A stretch of DNA of 64,000 bases from CAVTWY01 sp963738575 (GCA_963738575.1 CAVTWY010000002.1:1302001-1366000); one strand, 5' to 3'; counted from the stretch's first letter, positions 52,995 through 62,296 are shown. Translations and numbers: made by a program. The notes: a model not told the origin generated them from the sequence alone.

Positions 52995-53803
52995 CGCGCC
53001 GCCCGACGTGCCTCGCGCGCAGGTGCCCCCACGAACAACCACAACCCCACCGCCATCATTGGCAAACAAAGCCACTGGCCCATGGACAGTTGCAGCGCCA
53101 ACAGCCCCAAGAAGCTGTCGGGTTGGCGAAAGTATTCGGCGATGAATCGCAGCGCGCCGTACCCCATCAAGAACGCCCCTGATACGCGGCCCAGTGGGTG
53201 CTTGCGTTTGGCAAAAAACCAAAGCACAACAAACAGCAGCAGCCCTTCCAGCAACGCTTGGTAAATCTGCGAGGGGTGTCGCGCCACGGCACTGCCCGAC
53301 TGGGGGAAGACCATCGCCCAAGGCAGCGACGGGTCGGCCGCGCGGCCCCAAAGTTCGCCATTGATGAAGTTGCCAAGCCGCCCCACCAGCAACCCGGTGG
53401 GCACGCAGGGCGCCACGAAGTCACCCACCTCCAAAAACGTGCGCTTGCGTGAACGGCCATAAAAGTAAAGCGCCGCCAACACGCCCAGCAAGCCGCCATG
53501 GAACGACATGCCGCCTTGCCACACCTGAAAAATCTCAAGCGGGTGGCTCAGGTAGTACGCCCCTTTGTAAAACACGACGTAGCCCAGCCGCCCACCAACG
53601 ATGACGCCCAGCACGCCATAGAAGAGCAGGTCTTCCACCTCGCGCGGCGACCAGCCCGCCTGCGACCAAGCCGGTTGCCTGGCGCGCGCCCGTGCCAAAA
53701 AAACAAACAGCCCAAAAGCCGCCAAGTACATCAGCCCGTACCAATGCACCGACACCGGCCCCACCGAAAAAGCGATGGGGTTGAACTGAGGATGCACGAG
53801 CAT
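52991..53803 (-). CDS. lgt: Prolipoprotein diacylglyceryl transferase
   Basis: 270 residues with seven membrane helices. The signatures are GGMSFHGGLLG (with the catalytic-site His) and VGRLGNFINGELWGR (Lgt signature), then HPSQIYQALLEG. ATG at 53803 has AGGAG spaced by about eight; the frame is open upstream but without start signals. Lgt attaches diacylglycerol to the lipobox Cys of prolipoproteins. lgt-dnaQ adjacency is common in this order. Confidence 0.96.
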   Translation of the reverse strand: MLVHPQFNPIAFSVGPVSVHWYGLMYLAAFGLFVFLARARARQPAWSQAGWSPREVEDLLFYGVLGVIVGGRLGYVVFYKGAYYLSHPLEIFQVWQGGMSFHGGLLGVLAALYFYGRSRKRTFLEVGDFVAPCVPTGLLVGRLGNFINGELWGRAADPSLPWAMVFPQSGSAVARHPSQIYQALLEGLLLFVVLWFFAKRKHPLGRVSGAFLMGYGALRFIAEYFRQPDSFLGLLALQLSMGQWLCLPMMAVGLWLFVGAPAREARRAAR

Positions 53804-53935
53804 CAATAAACTCCTGATGGGGCCTGCGGCCGCTGGTGACGCATTGTCGCCGCAATGAGCGCCCCACCCTTGCGGGCGTGTGTGCCGCTTGCGCGATACT
53901 TGCGGCCAACCCAAGCCCGATCACCCGAGAAAACC

Positions 53936-55610
53936 ATGGCCAACAACCGCCGATCTAAAACCATCACCGAAGGCGTTGCACGCGCACCCAACCGCTCCAT
54001 GTACTACGCCATGGGGTACCGCGAGGGCGACTTCAAGAACCCCATGATTGGTGTTGCCAACGGGCATTCCACCATCACGCCTTGCAATGCCGGCTTGCAG
54101 CGCCTGGCCGATGCGGCCGTGGCCGCCATCAAGGCCGCCGGCGCCAACCCGCAGATTTTTGGCACGCCCACCATTTCAGACGGCATGGCCATGGGCACCG
54201 AGGGCATGAAGTACTCGCTCGTGTCGCGCGAGGTGATTGCCGACTGCATCGAGACCTGCGTGGGCGGCCAGTGGATGGACGGCGTGTTGGTGATTGGCGG
54301 GTGCGACAAAAACATGCCCGGCGGCATGATGGGCATCTTGCGCGCCAACGTGCCGGCCATCTACGTGTACGGGGGCACCATTTTGCCCGGCAGCTACAAG
54401 GGCCAGGACCTCAACATCGTCAGCGTCTTTGAGGCGGTAGGCCAGTTCAGCGCTGGCAAGATGAGCGCCGAAGACTTCGGCGAAATTGAACGTCGCGCCA
54501 TCCCGGGCAACGGCTCGTGTGGCGGCATGTACACGGCCAACACCATGTCGTCGGCCTTCGAGGCGCTGGGCATGAGCCTGCCCTACTCCAGCACCGAAGC
54601 CAACGTGCACGACACCATTTTGTCCAGCACCACGCGCGCGGCACAGGTGCTGGTCGAGGCCGTCAAACGCGACCTCAAACCGCGCGACATCGTGACGCGC
54701 AAGAGTTTGGAAAACGCCATCGCCGTGGTCACTGCCACGGGCGGGTCCACCAACGCCGTGCTGCACTTTTTGGCCATCGCGCACGCCGCCGACGTACCCT
54801 GGACGATTGACGACTTTGAGCGCGTGCGCAAACGCACACCGGTGATTTGCGATCTCAAACCGTCGGGCCGGTTTTTGGCGGTTGACCTGCACCGCGCGGG
54901 CGGCATCCCTGCCGTGATGAAAACGCTGCTCGACGGCGGCTTGTTAAACGGCGATTGCATGACCATCACCGGCAAGACGGTTGCCGAGACGTTGGTTGAC
55001 GTGCCCGCCCTGCGCAGCGATCAAGAAGTGATCCGCCCTTTGAACAAGCCCATGTACAAGGAAGGCCATTTGGCCATCCTGCGGGGCAACTTGGCGCCCG
55101 AGGGGTGCGTGGCCAAAATCACCGGCCTTAAAAACCCCGTGATGACCGGTCCAGCCCGCGTTTTTGAAGACGAACAAACCGCCCTGGCCGCCATCATGGC
55201 GGGCAAGATCAAAGCGGGCGACGTGATGGTCCTGCGCTACCTCGGCCCCAAAGGCGGGCCCGGCATGCCCGAGATGCTTGCACCGACGGGCGCCTTGATC
55301 GGGCAGGGGCTGGGCGAAAGTGTGGGCCTGATCACTGACGGGCGCTTCTCGGGTGGCACGTGGGGCATGGTGGTGGGGCACGTGGCGCCCGAGGCCTATG
55401 AGGGCGGCGCCATCGCGCTGGTGCAAGAAGGCGACTTGCTCACCATCGATGCGCATCGGCTCTTGCTGCAAGTTGAAGTGAGTGACGCCGAGTTGGCGCG
55501 GCGCCGGGCTGCGTGGACGCAACCGGCAGCTGCGCTACTCGCGAGGGGTGCTGGCCAAGTTCGCGCGCAACGCGGCCAGTGCCAGCCAGGGCGCGGTGTT
55601 GGACTTGTAG
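53936..55610 (+). CDS. ilvD: Dihydroxy-acid dehydratase, one frameshift near the C-terminus
   Basis: About 558 codons from ATG 53936. The iron-sulphur ligand regions CDKNMPGGMMGIL and GNGSCGGMYTANTM, plus GRFSGGTWGMVVGH, are clear. The enzyme forms 2-oxoacids in branched-chain amino acid synthesis. As read the frame runs to 55645 with a nonsense tail, but removing one G near 55530 restores LRYSRGVLAKFARNAASASQGAVLDL and stop at 55608-55610, the family ending. An essential biosynthetic gene with a late frameshift points to a sequencing error. Confidence 0.92.
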
Positions 55611-56032
55611 CGCTCGCGTTTGGTGTGACGCGGGCAGGACAGTGACGGCTGCGGGCTGGACCGTGGGTCGAGCCGTCTGTTCAGACCGTGCGTTAGACCG
55701 TTCGTTAGACCGTGTGCTAGGCCGTGTGTTAGGCCGATGCGTTTGGCCCGCTCTGACGCAATCTGCTTGGCCTTGGATGCTTTGCGATGCGCGGCAATGG
55801 CCTGTGGGCTTACGCCGATGGCCTCGAGGTTCTTCTCGCGGCGCCTTTGAGCCTTGGCCTCAACCATGTCGGTTTGCCGCTGTGCGGTGATGCCCATGGA
55901 GTCGGAAAACGACCACCAGGCAACCGCCACAGCAAAGGGGATGAGCGTGATCCACCACGACCACCCCGCCGTCGGCCCCATCTCAGCCATCTTGAGGGCG
56001 ACCAGCAAAACACCAATTACTACAAAAACCAT
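55535..56032 (-). CDS. Small tryptophan-rich membrane protein, TIGR04438-like
   Basis: About 165 residues from ATG 56032 (AGGGG six bases upstream). It has an N-terminal helix MVFVVIGVLLVALKMAEMG, then PTAGWSWWITLIPFAVAVAWWSF, the double-helix Trp-rich core of this betaproteobacterial family, and an Arg/Glu-rich middle. The C-terminal end is unusual: GLTHGLAHGLTNGLTHGL from a 12-base tandem repeat, beyond the family's normal length of about 85. It overlaps the 3' end of ilvD on the opposite strand, and the tail after residue 110 may not be genuine. Confidence 0.65.
   Translation of the reverse strand: MVFVVIGVLLVALKMAEMGPTAGWSWWITLIPFAVAVAWWSFSDSMGITAQRQTDMVEAKAQRRREKNLEAIGVSPQAIAAHRKASKAKQIASERAKRIGLTHGLAHGLTNGLTHGLNRRLDPRSSPQPSLSCPRHTKRERYKSNTAPWLALAALRANLASTPRE
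55683..55742. repeat. Five 12-base tandem repeats
   Basis: Units such as AGACCGTGCGTT, AGACCGTTCGTT, AGACCGTGTGCT, AGGCCGTGTGTT and AGGCCGATGCGT run head to tail. In the minus-strand gene they encode repeating GLTH-type tetrapeptides, so changes in unit number keep the frame. Confidence 0.7.
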
Positions 56033-56141
56033 GACAATCCCCTCCAAGCAAGCGGCGCACAGGGCTCACGGTCAACCGAACACCCTAAAATTCGTTCTTG
56101 CAATGTAAACGCCCGACCTTGGGCAGAACCGGAAGGAATTC

Positions 56142-56447
56142 ATGAAAGCTTTGATCCTTGCGCCCCTTCTTGCCTTGGGTGTTGTGGCTCCAGCGTTTGC
56201 AAACGCTGACTTGGCCCAAAAGAAGAACTGCATGGCTTGCCACGCCACCGACAAAAAGGTGATTGGCCCCGCTTACAAAGAAGTCGCCGTCAAGTACGCC
56301 GGGCAAAAAGACGCCGTGGGCAACCTGGCGGGCAAAATCCAAAAGGGCAGCTCGGGTGTATGGGGCGCTGTGCCCATGCCAGCCAATGCCCAAGTGACCG
56401 ACGCCGAGGCCAAAACGCTGGCGGAGTGGGTGTTGAGCGTGAAGTGA
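56142..56447 (+). CDS. Cytochrome c (c551/c552-type)
   Basis: 101 residues: a Sec leader ending near AFAN, the heme motif CMACH at residue 30, a downstream Met in VWGAVPMPANAQV as axial ligand, and a short C-terminal helix. A good ribosome site (GGAAGGAATTC) precedes. A small soluble periplasmic electron carrier, likely to pass electrons to an oxidase or denitrifying enzyme. Confidence 0.93.
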   Translation: MKALILAPLLALGVVAPAFANADLAQKKNCMACHATDKKVIGPAYKEVAVKYAGQKDAVGNLAGKIQKGSSGVWGAVPMPANAQVTDAEAKTLAEWVLSVK

Positions 56448-56492
56448 TTCACATGCTGCGTGTGGCCCTCGCCGCCGCAGTCATTGGTTGCA

Positions 56493-56576
56493 AAGCCCCG
56501 CCTGACGGGGCTTTTTCTTGCAAGCCCCGCCTGACGGGGCTTTTTCTAACGAAAACCCCGACCGACGGAGCTTTTT
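56493..56576. terminator. Three consecutive rho-independent terminators after cytochrome c
   Basis: 56493-56516 and 56522-56545 both read AAGCCCCGCCTGACGGGGC then a T-run, spaced 29 bases apart. 56553-56576 is a third, weaker copy: AACCCCGACCGACGGAGC then Ts. Repeated hairpins after one small gene suggest strong transcription insulation, possibly against the neighbouring genes read leftward. Confidence 0.8.
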
Positions 56577-56611
56577 CATGGCCGCGCCGCATGGCGCAGC
56601 CCTAGCGTGAC

Positions 56612-57148
56612 TCAAGCAAACTCTTGTTTCACCTCGTCGCTCATCAACCCACGGATGATGAAGGTGAGCACCAAGCACCCGCCCAGCGTGACCATCAACG
56701 CCATGATGCGGGTGGCCGTCACAAACCCACTGAGCAATTCGGCAAGGGGTGTGGGCACGGCGGTCCCGGTAAGCGACGTGGTAACCAGCGACAACATCAA
56801 CTCGTACTGAAGCCACAGCCCGCCCAAGTTGGCGACGATGGCAAAAACCAGGGTGCCGATAAATAAGCGACGCGCCCAATCAAGCCGCAGCAACGTGCCC
56901 ACCGAGGCAATCAACATGGCCACAGCGGCCAGAACCCCCACCCCCAGCACCCATGGCATCCACACCATGAGGGCCTGCGTGAAAGGCGTCAAGCTGCGAT
57001 GGAGCGACGAGGCGCCAGCGCCCCAGCCCGAGAAGGCCGCGTAACTGGATGCAGCGGCAACACACGCGATCAGCGACCCGACAATGAAGCCCCAAGCCGT
57101 GAGGGTGACAAAGATGGATCTTGAGCCGACGAAAAAGGTCTGCGGCAT
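56612..57148 (-). CDS. Hypothetical four-helix membrane protein
   Basis: About 178 residues with four hydrophobic segments (FIVGSLIACVAAASSYAAF, ALMVWMPWVLGVGVLAAVAMLIA, LFIGTLVFAIVANLGGLWL and IMALMVTLGGCLVLTFIIRG). No family is recognised. ATG at 57148 is assumed; GTG at 57178 is also in frame and no strong ribosome site is seen for either. It points toward the triple terminators at 56576, which would end its transcript from that side. Confidence 0.6.
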   Translation of the reverse strand: MPQTFFVGSRSIFVTLTAWGFIVGSLIACVAAASSYAAFSGWGAGASSLHRSLTPFTQALMVWMPWVLGVGVLAAVAMLIASVGTLLRLDWARRLFIGTLVFAIVANLGGLWLQYELMLSLVTTSLTGTAVPTPLAELLSGFVTATRIMALMVTLGGCLVLTFIIRGLMSDEVKQEFA

Positions 57149-57256
57149 GTTGAGTGGTGCGTGGTTTATCAGATTCACATCATCCAGCCACCATTTTTCA
57201 GGGGTGTGACAGGCTTGTCATTCCCTTACCCAAGGGATGCAACAACGGTCTGCCCG

Positions 57257-57838
57257 TTAGGGCCGCAAGTCACCCGCCAGCAGCGCCAGCGTTTCGGGGG
57301 CGATGGTCATGTGGGCGGGGTAGTGTTTATGGTCGCAACCGATCTTCACCACCGCGCCAGCGCGCACCGCATCGCGCGCCAGCTTCGAAAACTCAAACCG
57401 CACAAAGTGAACGGCTGATGTCTTTTCGTCGGTTTCACGGTCGAGGTCTTCGTCGGCAATGGCGTAAACGCGCCCATGACCCTCCACCTCGACAAACATG
57501 CGATCTTCAACCCCCATCAAGCGTGCCAGCTCGCGTTTTCGCTCGTGCACGTCGGGGTACTCGATCAGCATGGTGGCCTTCCAGTTGCTGCCATCGGGCA
57601 CCAGGGGCAAGTAGGCCTCGATCTCGCTTTGAATGCCCGTCTCGTCAAAAATTTTCTCGATGTGGAGCATCTCTTGAATTTGGCGACGAATGGTGGTTTC
57701 GTCTTCAAACAAGAGTGTCACGTGCTCGCCCAATGCGACGGAGCGCTGCTTGCGGTAGGCAATGACGCCCGCTCGGCTGCTGTCTCGCACCTTGGCGTAG
57801 GCCTCGAGCGTCATGAGGTTTTCACGGGTGATGGTCAT
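57257..57838 (-). CDS. DUF3501 family protein
   Basis: 193 residues with the family block ITRENLMTLEAYAKVRDSSRAGVIAYRKQRSVALGEHVTLLFED, followed by TIRRQIQEMLHIEKIF. DUF3501 proteins of unknown function are encoded beside heterodisulfide-reductase-like iron-sulphur proteins and rubrerythrin, and that arrangement is present here (57859 and 59302). Possible role in redox or peroxide defence. It follows the Fe-S gene by 20 bases on the same strand. Confidence 0.85.
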   Translation of the reverse strand: MTITRENLMTLEAYAKVRDSSRAGVIAYRKQRSVALGEHVTLLFEDETTIRRQIQEMLHIEKIFDETGIQSEIEAYLPLVPDGSNWKATMLIEYPDVHERKRELARLMGVEDRMFVEVEGHGRVYAIADEDLDRETDEKTSAVHFVRFEFSKLARDAVRAGAVVKIGCDHKHYPAHMTIAPETLALLAGDLRP

Positions 57839-57858
57839 GGGTCAGTGCTTTGAGGGGG

Positions 57859-59202
57859 TTAAACCATGCCGTAGGCGCGGCGCACCAACGACAAGGGGTG
57901 CTGCAAGGCTTGGGCAGGTGTCCCCGCTTCGGCCATGCCTTGCGCGATGTGATGCCCTGCCAGGGCGCAGTCGCTGCTGATGAAGTCGGGCTGGTCTTTG
58001 GCCATCGCCTTGAACACGGGCTTGCCGATTTTCATGGCCATCGGGTGGTACGGCTTTTTAACGCCGTAAGTGCCCGCATGACCCGAGCAACGCTCGACCG
58101 TGTTCAGCACCACGTTGACTTTTTGGCCGATCAACTTGAACATGTCCTCGGTTTTTTTGCCGATGTTCTGCACGCGCCCGTGGCACGGAATGTGGTAGCT
58201 GACCTTGCCCAGCGCGGTGTTGAAGTCCGTCTTGAGCAGGCCATCTTTGTTGCGGGCGATGAGGTACTCGAACGGGTCCCACATGCACGCTTTCACCAAC
58301 TGAACGTCGGCCTCTTCGGGGAACATCAAAGGCAATTCTTGCTTGTACATCAAGGTGCAACTGGGCACCGCGCTCAGGATGGCATAGCCTTCTTTGGCGT
58401 ACTTGGCCAGCACGGGGATGTTGGCCTCTTTTTGGCGTTCCACCGACTCGAGGTCGCCCAATTCAAACTTGGGCATGCCGCAGCACTTTTCTTTGTCGAC
58501 AATGACGTAGGGGATGTCGTTGTGCGCCAGTATTTTGAGCAAGTCGTGGCCAATGCCTGGCTCGTTGTAGTTAACGTAGCACGTGGCATAGATGGCCACC
58601 TTGCCGGGGGTGCGCTCACCCTTGGTCACCACGGTGGCGGCGCTTTTGGCAGCACTCCAACGAAAGCGCTTGGTCGCCAACTCGGGCATCCAAGCATTGG
58701 GGTGCACACCCAGCGCGCTGTCCATCACGCGCCGTGCCACTTTGGTGCGGTTGATGGCGTTGACGGTCTGCACCACGATCGGGATGCCTGCAAACTGACC
58801 GTGCTTGTCGGTGGAGGCCAAGAACTTTTCAGCAGCACCGACGTCGCCGCGTTTGAACTTGATGGCCTTGGCGCGCAACATGAGGTGCGGAAAGTCAAGG
58901 TTCCACGCGTGTGGCGGCGTGTAGGGGCACTTGGTCATGTAGCAAAGGTCGCACAGGTAGCATTGGTCAACCACCTTGCTGTAGTCGACCTTGCTCACGC
59001 CGTGAACCTCACCATCTGCGGTGGCGTCCACCAAATCAAACAGCGTCGGGAAGCTCTGGCACAGGCTTACGCAGCGGCGGCAGCCGTGGCAGATGTCAAA
59101 CACGCGCTCCATCTCTTGGTGAAGCGACGCTTCGTCGTAAAACGCCTCGGTCTTCCAGGCGACGGGGTGCCGCGTGGGTGCTTCCAGGTTGCCTTCGCGC
59201 AT
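57859..59202 (-). CDS. Heterodisulfide reductase/glycolate oxidase-type iron-sulphur protein
   Basis: 447 residues. Two ferredoxin-type motifs, CHGCRRCVSLCQSFP and CYLCDLCYMTKCPYTPP, hold 4Fe-4S clusters; two later CCG-like domains have ATCYVNYNEPGIG ... KCCGMPKFELG and ERCSGHAGTYG. The layout matches HdrD/GlpC/GlcF-type electron carriers. ATG at 59202 is chosen because the first 16 residues of a longer frame are not family-like. The gene lies between a rubrerythrin and DUF3501, a recurring trio thought to handle peroxide stress, but the partner enzyme is unknown. Confidence 0.87.
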   Translation of the reverse strand: MREGNLEAPTRHPVAWKTEAFYDEASLHQEMERVFDICHGCRRCVSLCQSFPTLFDLVDATADGEVHGVSKVDYSKVVDQCYLCDLCYMTKCPYTPPHAWNLDFPHLMLRAKAIKFKRGDVGAAEKFLASTDKHGQFAGIPIVVQTVNAINRTKVARRVMDSALGVHPNAWMPELATKRFRWSAAKSAATVVTKGERTPGKVAIYATCYVNYNEPGIGHDLLKILAHNDIPYVIVDKEKCCGMPKFELGDLESVERQKEANIPVLAKYAKEGYAILSAVPSCTLMYKQELPLMFPEEADVQLVKACMWDPFEYLIARNKDGLLKTDFNTALGKVSYHIPCHGRVQNIGKKTEDMFKLIGQKVNVVLNTVERCSGHAGTYGVKKPYHPMAMKIGKPVFKAMAKDQPDFISSDCALAGHHIAQGMAEAGTPAQALQHPLSLVRRAYGMV

Positions 59203-59257
59203 GCTCTTGGCCTCTTTCTTACTGCTTAAACCACGGCTGCTGGGCAGCACAAACGAA

Positions 59258-59279
59258 CAAGGGGCACGAAGCCCCTTGT
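59258..59279 (-). terminator. Hairpin after rubrerythrin
   Basis: ACAAGGGGC, five-base loop, GCCCCTTGT, between rubrerythrin (stop at 59302) and the Fe-S gene. No strong T-run follows on the minus strand, so it may be a partial terminator or an mRNA processing hairpin dividing expression of the two genes. Confidence 0.5.
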
Positions 59280-59301
59280 CCCATCGTCAACCAACGCGCA
59301 A

Positions 59302-59724
59302 TCAATCCACCAAAGCGTCGAGTGCCTTTTGGTAGCGGTTGGCGTGCGAGCGCTCGGCCTTGGCCAGTGTCTCGAACCAGTCAGCGATTTCGTCAAACCC
59401 TTCGGTGCGGGCCGTTTTGGCCATGCCTGGGTACATGTCGGTGTACTCGTGCGTTTCGCCGGCCACAGCAGCCTTGAGGTTGAGGCGTGACGAGCCGATG
59501 GGCAAGCCAGTGGCCGGGTCACCCGACCCATGCTCCAGAAACTCGAGGTGGCCGTGCGCGTGGCCGGTCTCGCCCTCAGCGGTTGAACGGAACAGCATCG
59601 CAACGTCGTTCTGCCCTTCCACGTCGGCCTTGTTTGCGAAATACAAATAGCGGCGGTTGGCCTGCGATTCGCCGGCAAACGCGTCTTTCAGGTTCTGCTC
59701 GGTCTTCGTTCCTTTGAGTCCCAT
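59302..59724 (-). CDS. Rubrerythrin (no rubredoxin domain)
   Basis: 140 residues. The diiron four-helix ligands are seen as AGESQANRRYLYFANKAD, AEGETGHAHGHLEFLEHG, AVAGETHEYTDMYPGMAK and AKAERSHANRYQKAL (Glu and ExxH). The rubredoxin tail is missing, as in short ferritin-like forms that reduce peroxide. ATG at 59724 has AAGGAG six bases upstream. Leads the cluster with the Fe-S protein and DUF3501. Confidence 0.92.
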   Translation of the reverse strand: MGLKGTKTEQNLKDAFAGESQANRRYLYFANKADVEGQNDVAMLFRSTAEGETGHAHGHLEFLEHGSGDPATGLPIGSSRLNLKAAVAGETHEYTDMYPGMAKTARTEGFDEIADWFETLAKAERSHANRYQKALDALVD

Positions 59725-59910
59725 GACTGGCTCCTTCGGTGGGTGAAAAGATGGATCGTGTCGATGTCGAAGGCTTGCCGCAGGGCATTCCGTTCTGCAC
59801 TCGAGCCACGACGTTACCAAATCGGCAGCGCTGCGGCAATTTAACGCCGCTATCGCCGCGATAGCGCAAGGTGATCTTGAAGCATCGCGGCGTGAGCGGG
59901 CTGCGCTGCG

Positions 59911-60801
59911 TCAAGCCAAGGCGTTGAGCGCCACGCGATGCGTGCTGCTGCCCACGCGCGCCATGTCTTCCAAAATGGTGAAGTGATTGCAACCCGGGAT
60001 GGCGGCACAAACAGGCACATGCGCCGCACCCCAGGCCGCTTCGATCAAACGTGTTTGGCGATGAAACTCGCTGCTTTCGTCTTCCCCCACCAAGGCACGC
60101 AAACGCCCGGTCGGTGCGGCATAGCGCGCCGGGCTCAAGCGCTGCACCGCCGCGGGTGTGAGCCGCAAATCGTTTTGCAGAAAGGGCGCATGCATGATCG
60201 GCTCCATGTCAAACAGACCCGACAGCGACAGCGCCGACGCCACCAGGCCTTGGGGCAAATCAGGGGCCACGACTGGCCAATCGCACGCCAGCATCATGGC
60301 CGCCAATTGCCCGCCTGCAGAATGCCCTGCCACGGTGATGCGTTGGCGATCACCCCCGTAGTCGGCTGCGTGTTGCCATGCCCAGCGCACCGCCTGCGTC
60401 ATCTCCAGCGCAATGGCTTCGACCGACACGGCAGGACACAACGAGTAGTTGGGCACCACCACGGTCACACCGCTGCCCGTGAAAGCCGGGGCGATGAACG
60501 AGGCATCCGACTTGTTAAGCGCCCGCCAATAACCACCGTGAATGAACACCATCACGGCACCACTGGGCCTTGCAGCAGGAAAGACGTCAAGCGTTTGCGA
60601 CGCCGCATCGCCATAGGCCAGGCCAAGCTCACAGCGTTGGGTTTCGCGCACCCGCGCCGACTCGCGCGCCCAGCGCTCGAGGTGTGTGGCGAAGTCGGGC
60701 ACCAAGGCGCGGTTGTTGTACTGCGCATCGAGCCAATCGGCATCACGGCGCCAGGCATCGGCAAGGGTTTTAGAGTCGGAATGGGTGGCAATGGATCGCA
60801 T
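59911..60801 (-). CDS. Alpha/beta-hydrolase, kynurenine formamidase-like
   Basis: 296 residues. It has the oxyanion HGGYW motif (VMVFIHGGYWRAL), nucleophile VAGHSAGGQLAA, acid LVGEDESSEF and a catalytic His in IPGCNHFTILEDM. The HGGxW pattern with this spacing typifies AFMID/kynurenine formamidase and related carboxylesterases. A broad esterase role is as likely as kynurenine formamidase; no other tryptophan-degradation gene is nearby. Confidence 0.82.
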   Translation of the reverse strand: MRSIATHSDSKTLADAWRRDADWLDAQYNNRALVPDFATHLERWARESARVRETQRCELGLAYGDAASQTLDVFPAARPSGAVMVFIHGGYWRALNKSDASFIAPAFTGSGVTVVVPNYSLCPAVSVEAIALEMTQAVRWAWQHAADYGGDRQRITVAGHSAGGQLAAMMLACDWPVVAPDLPQGLVASALSLSGLFDMEPIMHAPFLQNDLRLTPAAVQRLSPARYAAPTGRLRALVGEDESSEFHRQTRLIEAAWGAAHVPVCAAIPGCNHFTILEDMARVGSSTHRVALNALA

Positions 60802-60848
60802 CCCCCGATGCTAAACTCAAGTCGACAGTTTCATGCCGTTCACCCCGT

Positions 60849-60924
<76 letters not shown>

Positions 60925-60960
60925 ATTTGACGTTTACGAATCGCCTTCGTGTTAGGGGCC

Positions 60961-61404
60961 TCAGCCAGCACCCTCCACCGCCGGGGTCATCATCACCTTG
61001 AGCACGGCGCTGGCAGTCAGGATTTCGGTGCCCGCAACGGCCACATGTCCCTGCATGAAGACAAGGCTGGAGCTTGCGCGCACAACTCGCCCGCGGGCTT
61101 CAAGGAAGTGGCCTTCTCGGCCCGCTTGGACGAACTGCGTGTCAAGCTGCACGGTGACACAGGCGCGGCGCCCGAGCGCCTCCCACGCGATGGCACTCAA
61201 CGCATGGTCGATCAGGGTCGTCAACAAGCCGCCATGCACCAGGCCTGCTGGGTTGAGGTGCTGCGACGTTGCCAGCAGGCCGTAGGCCCAGCCGGACTCC
61301 TCTTTGCGTGTCCACAGCGGGCCTATCAGCCCGACGAAGCCCGGCAGGTCGCGCTGGCGCCAGCCGCTTGCGGCAGGGCTCTCGATGCGCGACTTGGGGT
61401 CCAT
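60961..61404 (-). CDS. PaaI-family (hotdog) thioesterase
   Basis: 147 residues with the hotdog landmark LNPAGLVHGGLLTTLIDHALSAIA (HGG with the catalytic Asp region) and SSSLVFMQGHVAVAGTEIL. Such enzymes hydrolyse CoA thioesters, often aryl or medium-chain, that build up in degradative pathways. The IclR gene's stop is 4 bases upstream, so both share a leftward transcript. The aryl/acyl-CoA ligase is divergent to the IclR gene, suggesting related substrates. Confidence 0.85.
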   Translation of the reverse strand: MDPKSRIESPAASGWRQRDLPGFVGLIGPLWTRKEESGWAYGLLATSQHLNPAGLVHGGLLTTLIDHALSAIAWEALGRRACVTVQLDTQFVQAGREGHFLEARGRVVRASSSLVFMQGHVAVAGTEILTASAVLKVMMTPAVEGAG

Positions 61405-61407
61405 CAC

Positions 61408-62217
61408 TCAACTTCTCGCTGCCAGCAACTGCGACAGGACCTGGGCTTCGGCCTGAAGGTCCTTGGCCAGCGCCAGGCTCTTGCTGCCGCCGAGCTGGTC
61501 GGTGACACCCGCCGCCACAAGTGAGTGCGACAGGCGCTGGCGTGCGTCGAAGACCGGCGCCGCGATCACTGTGATGCCGCTGATGTAGTTGCCACGGTCG
61601 ATGCTGTAGCCCCTGCGGCGCACCGTCTCGACTTCCTTTCGCCACGCATCGATGTCCGGTGGCTGCTCCCAGCGCAGCGACTGGAACCGGCGTTCGATGG
61701 CCGCCGCCGGAGTTTCGGTGAAGGCAGCCACCAGCCTGCCGGTTGCACTGAGCAGCGCGGGGAATCGGCTGCCCACGTCCACGTGAAGGCGAAACGGCGC
61801 ACGCGATCGGGACAAGGCCATCACGACCATGTGCTCGATGCCAGTCACCTCAACGCCGATGGCAGTGATGTTCCAGCTACCTGAGAGCCGGTCGAGGACA
61901 GGCTGAACGAGCGAAGGGAACGGGCTGCTCTCGATGACGCTGCGCGCCAGCGCCAGCATGCCGGCGCCCAGCGAGTAACGCTTGGTGGCGGCGTCGACCT
62001 TGACCAAGCCTTCGTCGACCAGCACCCGAAGGATGTGCAGGCAGGTGCTGGTCACCATGCCGAGCTCTTGCGAGATCGACTTGAGCGTCATCGGCACCGG
62101 GTTGCGGCCCAGCAGTCGGAGTATCGCGACGGCACGCGACACCGCGGGCACCGGACGCAGCCGAGGCCCCGCCGCTGCCGTGGTTGCGGCGGTTGCGATG
62201 GAACTGGCTGTCGTCAT
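61408..62217 (-). CDS. IclR-family transcriptional regulator
   Basis: 269 residues. The helix-turn-helix (AVSRAVAILRLLGRNPVPMTLKSISQELGMVTSTCLHILRVL) is followed by the IclR effector domain (RLHVDVGSRFPALLSATGRLVAAFTET, RRRGYSIDRGNYISGITVIAAPVFDARQR). ATG at 62217 has GGAGAG upstream. The divergent ligase gene and a palindrome at 62297 in the spacer show likely control of both directions. IclR members usually sense aromatic or glyoxylate-type intermediates. Confidence 0.9.
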   Translation of the reverse strand: MTTASSIATAATTAAAGPRLRPVPAVSRAVAILRLLGRNPVPMTLKSISQELGMVTSTCLHILRVLVDEGLVKVDAATKRYSLGAGMLALARSVIESSPFPSLVQPVLDRLSGSWNITAIGVEVTGIEHMVVMALSRSRAPFRLHVDVGSRFPALLSATGRLVAAFTETPAAAIERRFQSLRWEQPPDIDAWRKEVETVRRRGYSIDRGNYISGITVIAAPVFDARQRLSHSLVAAGVTDQLGGSKSLALAKDLQAEAQVLSQLLAARS

Positions 62218-62296
62218 CTCTCTCCCCATGAGGTTGCCGCCAAGCATAAGGCGATGGACAAACGCTCGCCACTGGGTGGCGAAGACACCCAGGCAC

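Noticed and set aside
57850..59229. Long plus-strand open frame of 459 codons
   Set aside because: It is the antisense shadow of the conserved Fe-S protein; composition is His/Val/Ala-rich and no family is recognisable.
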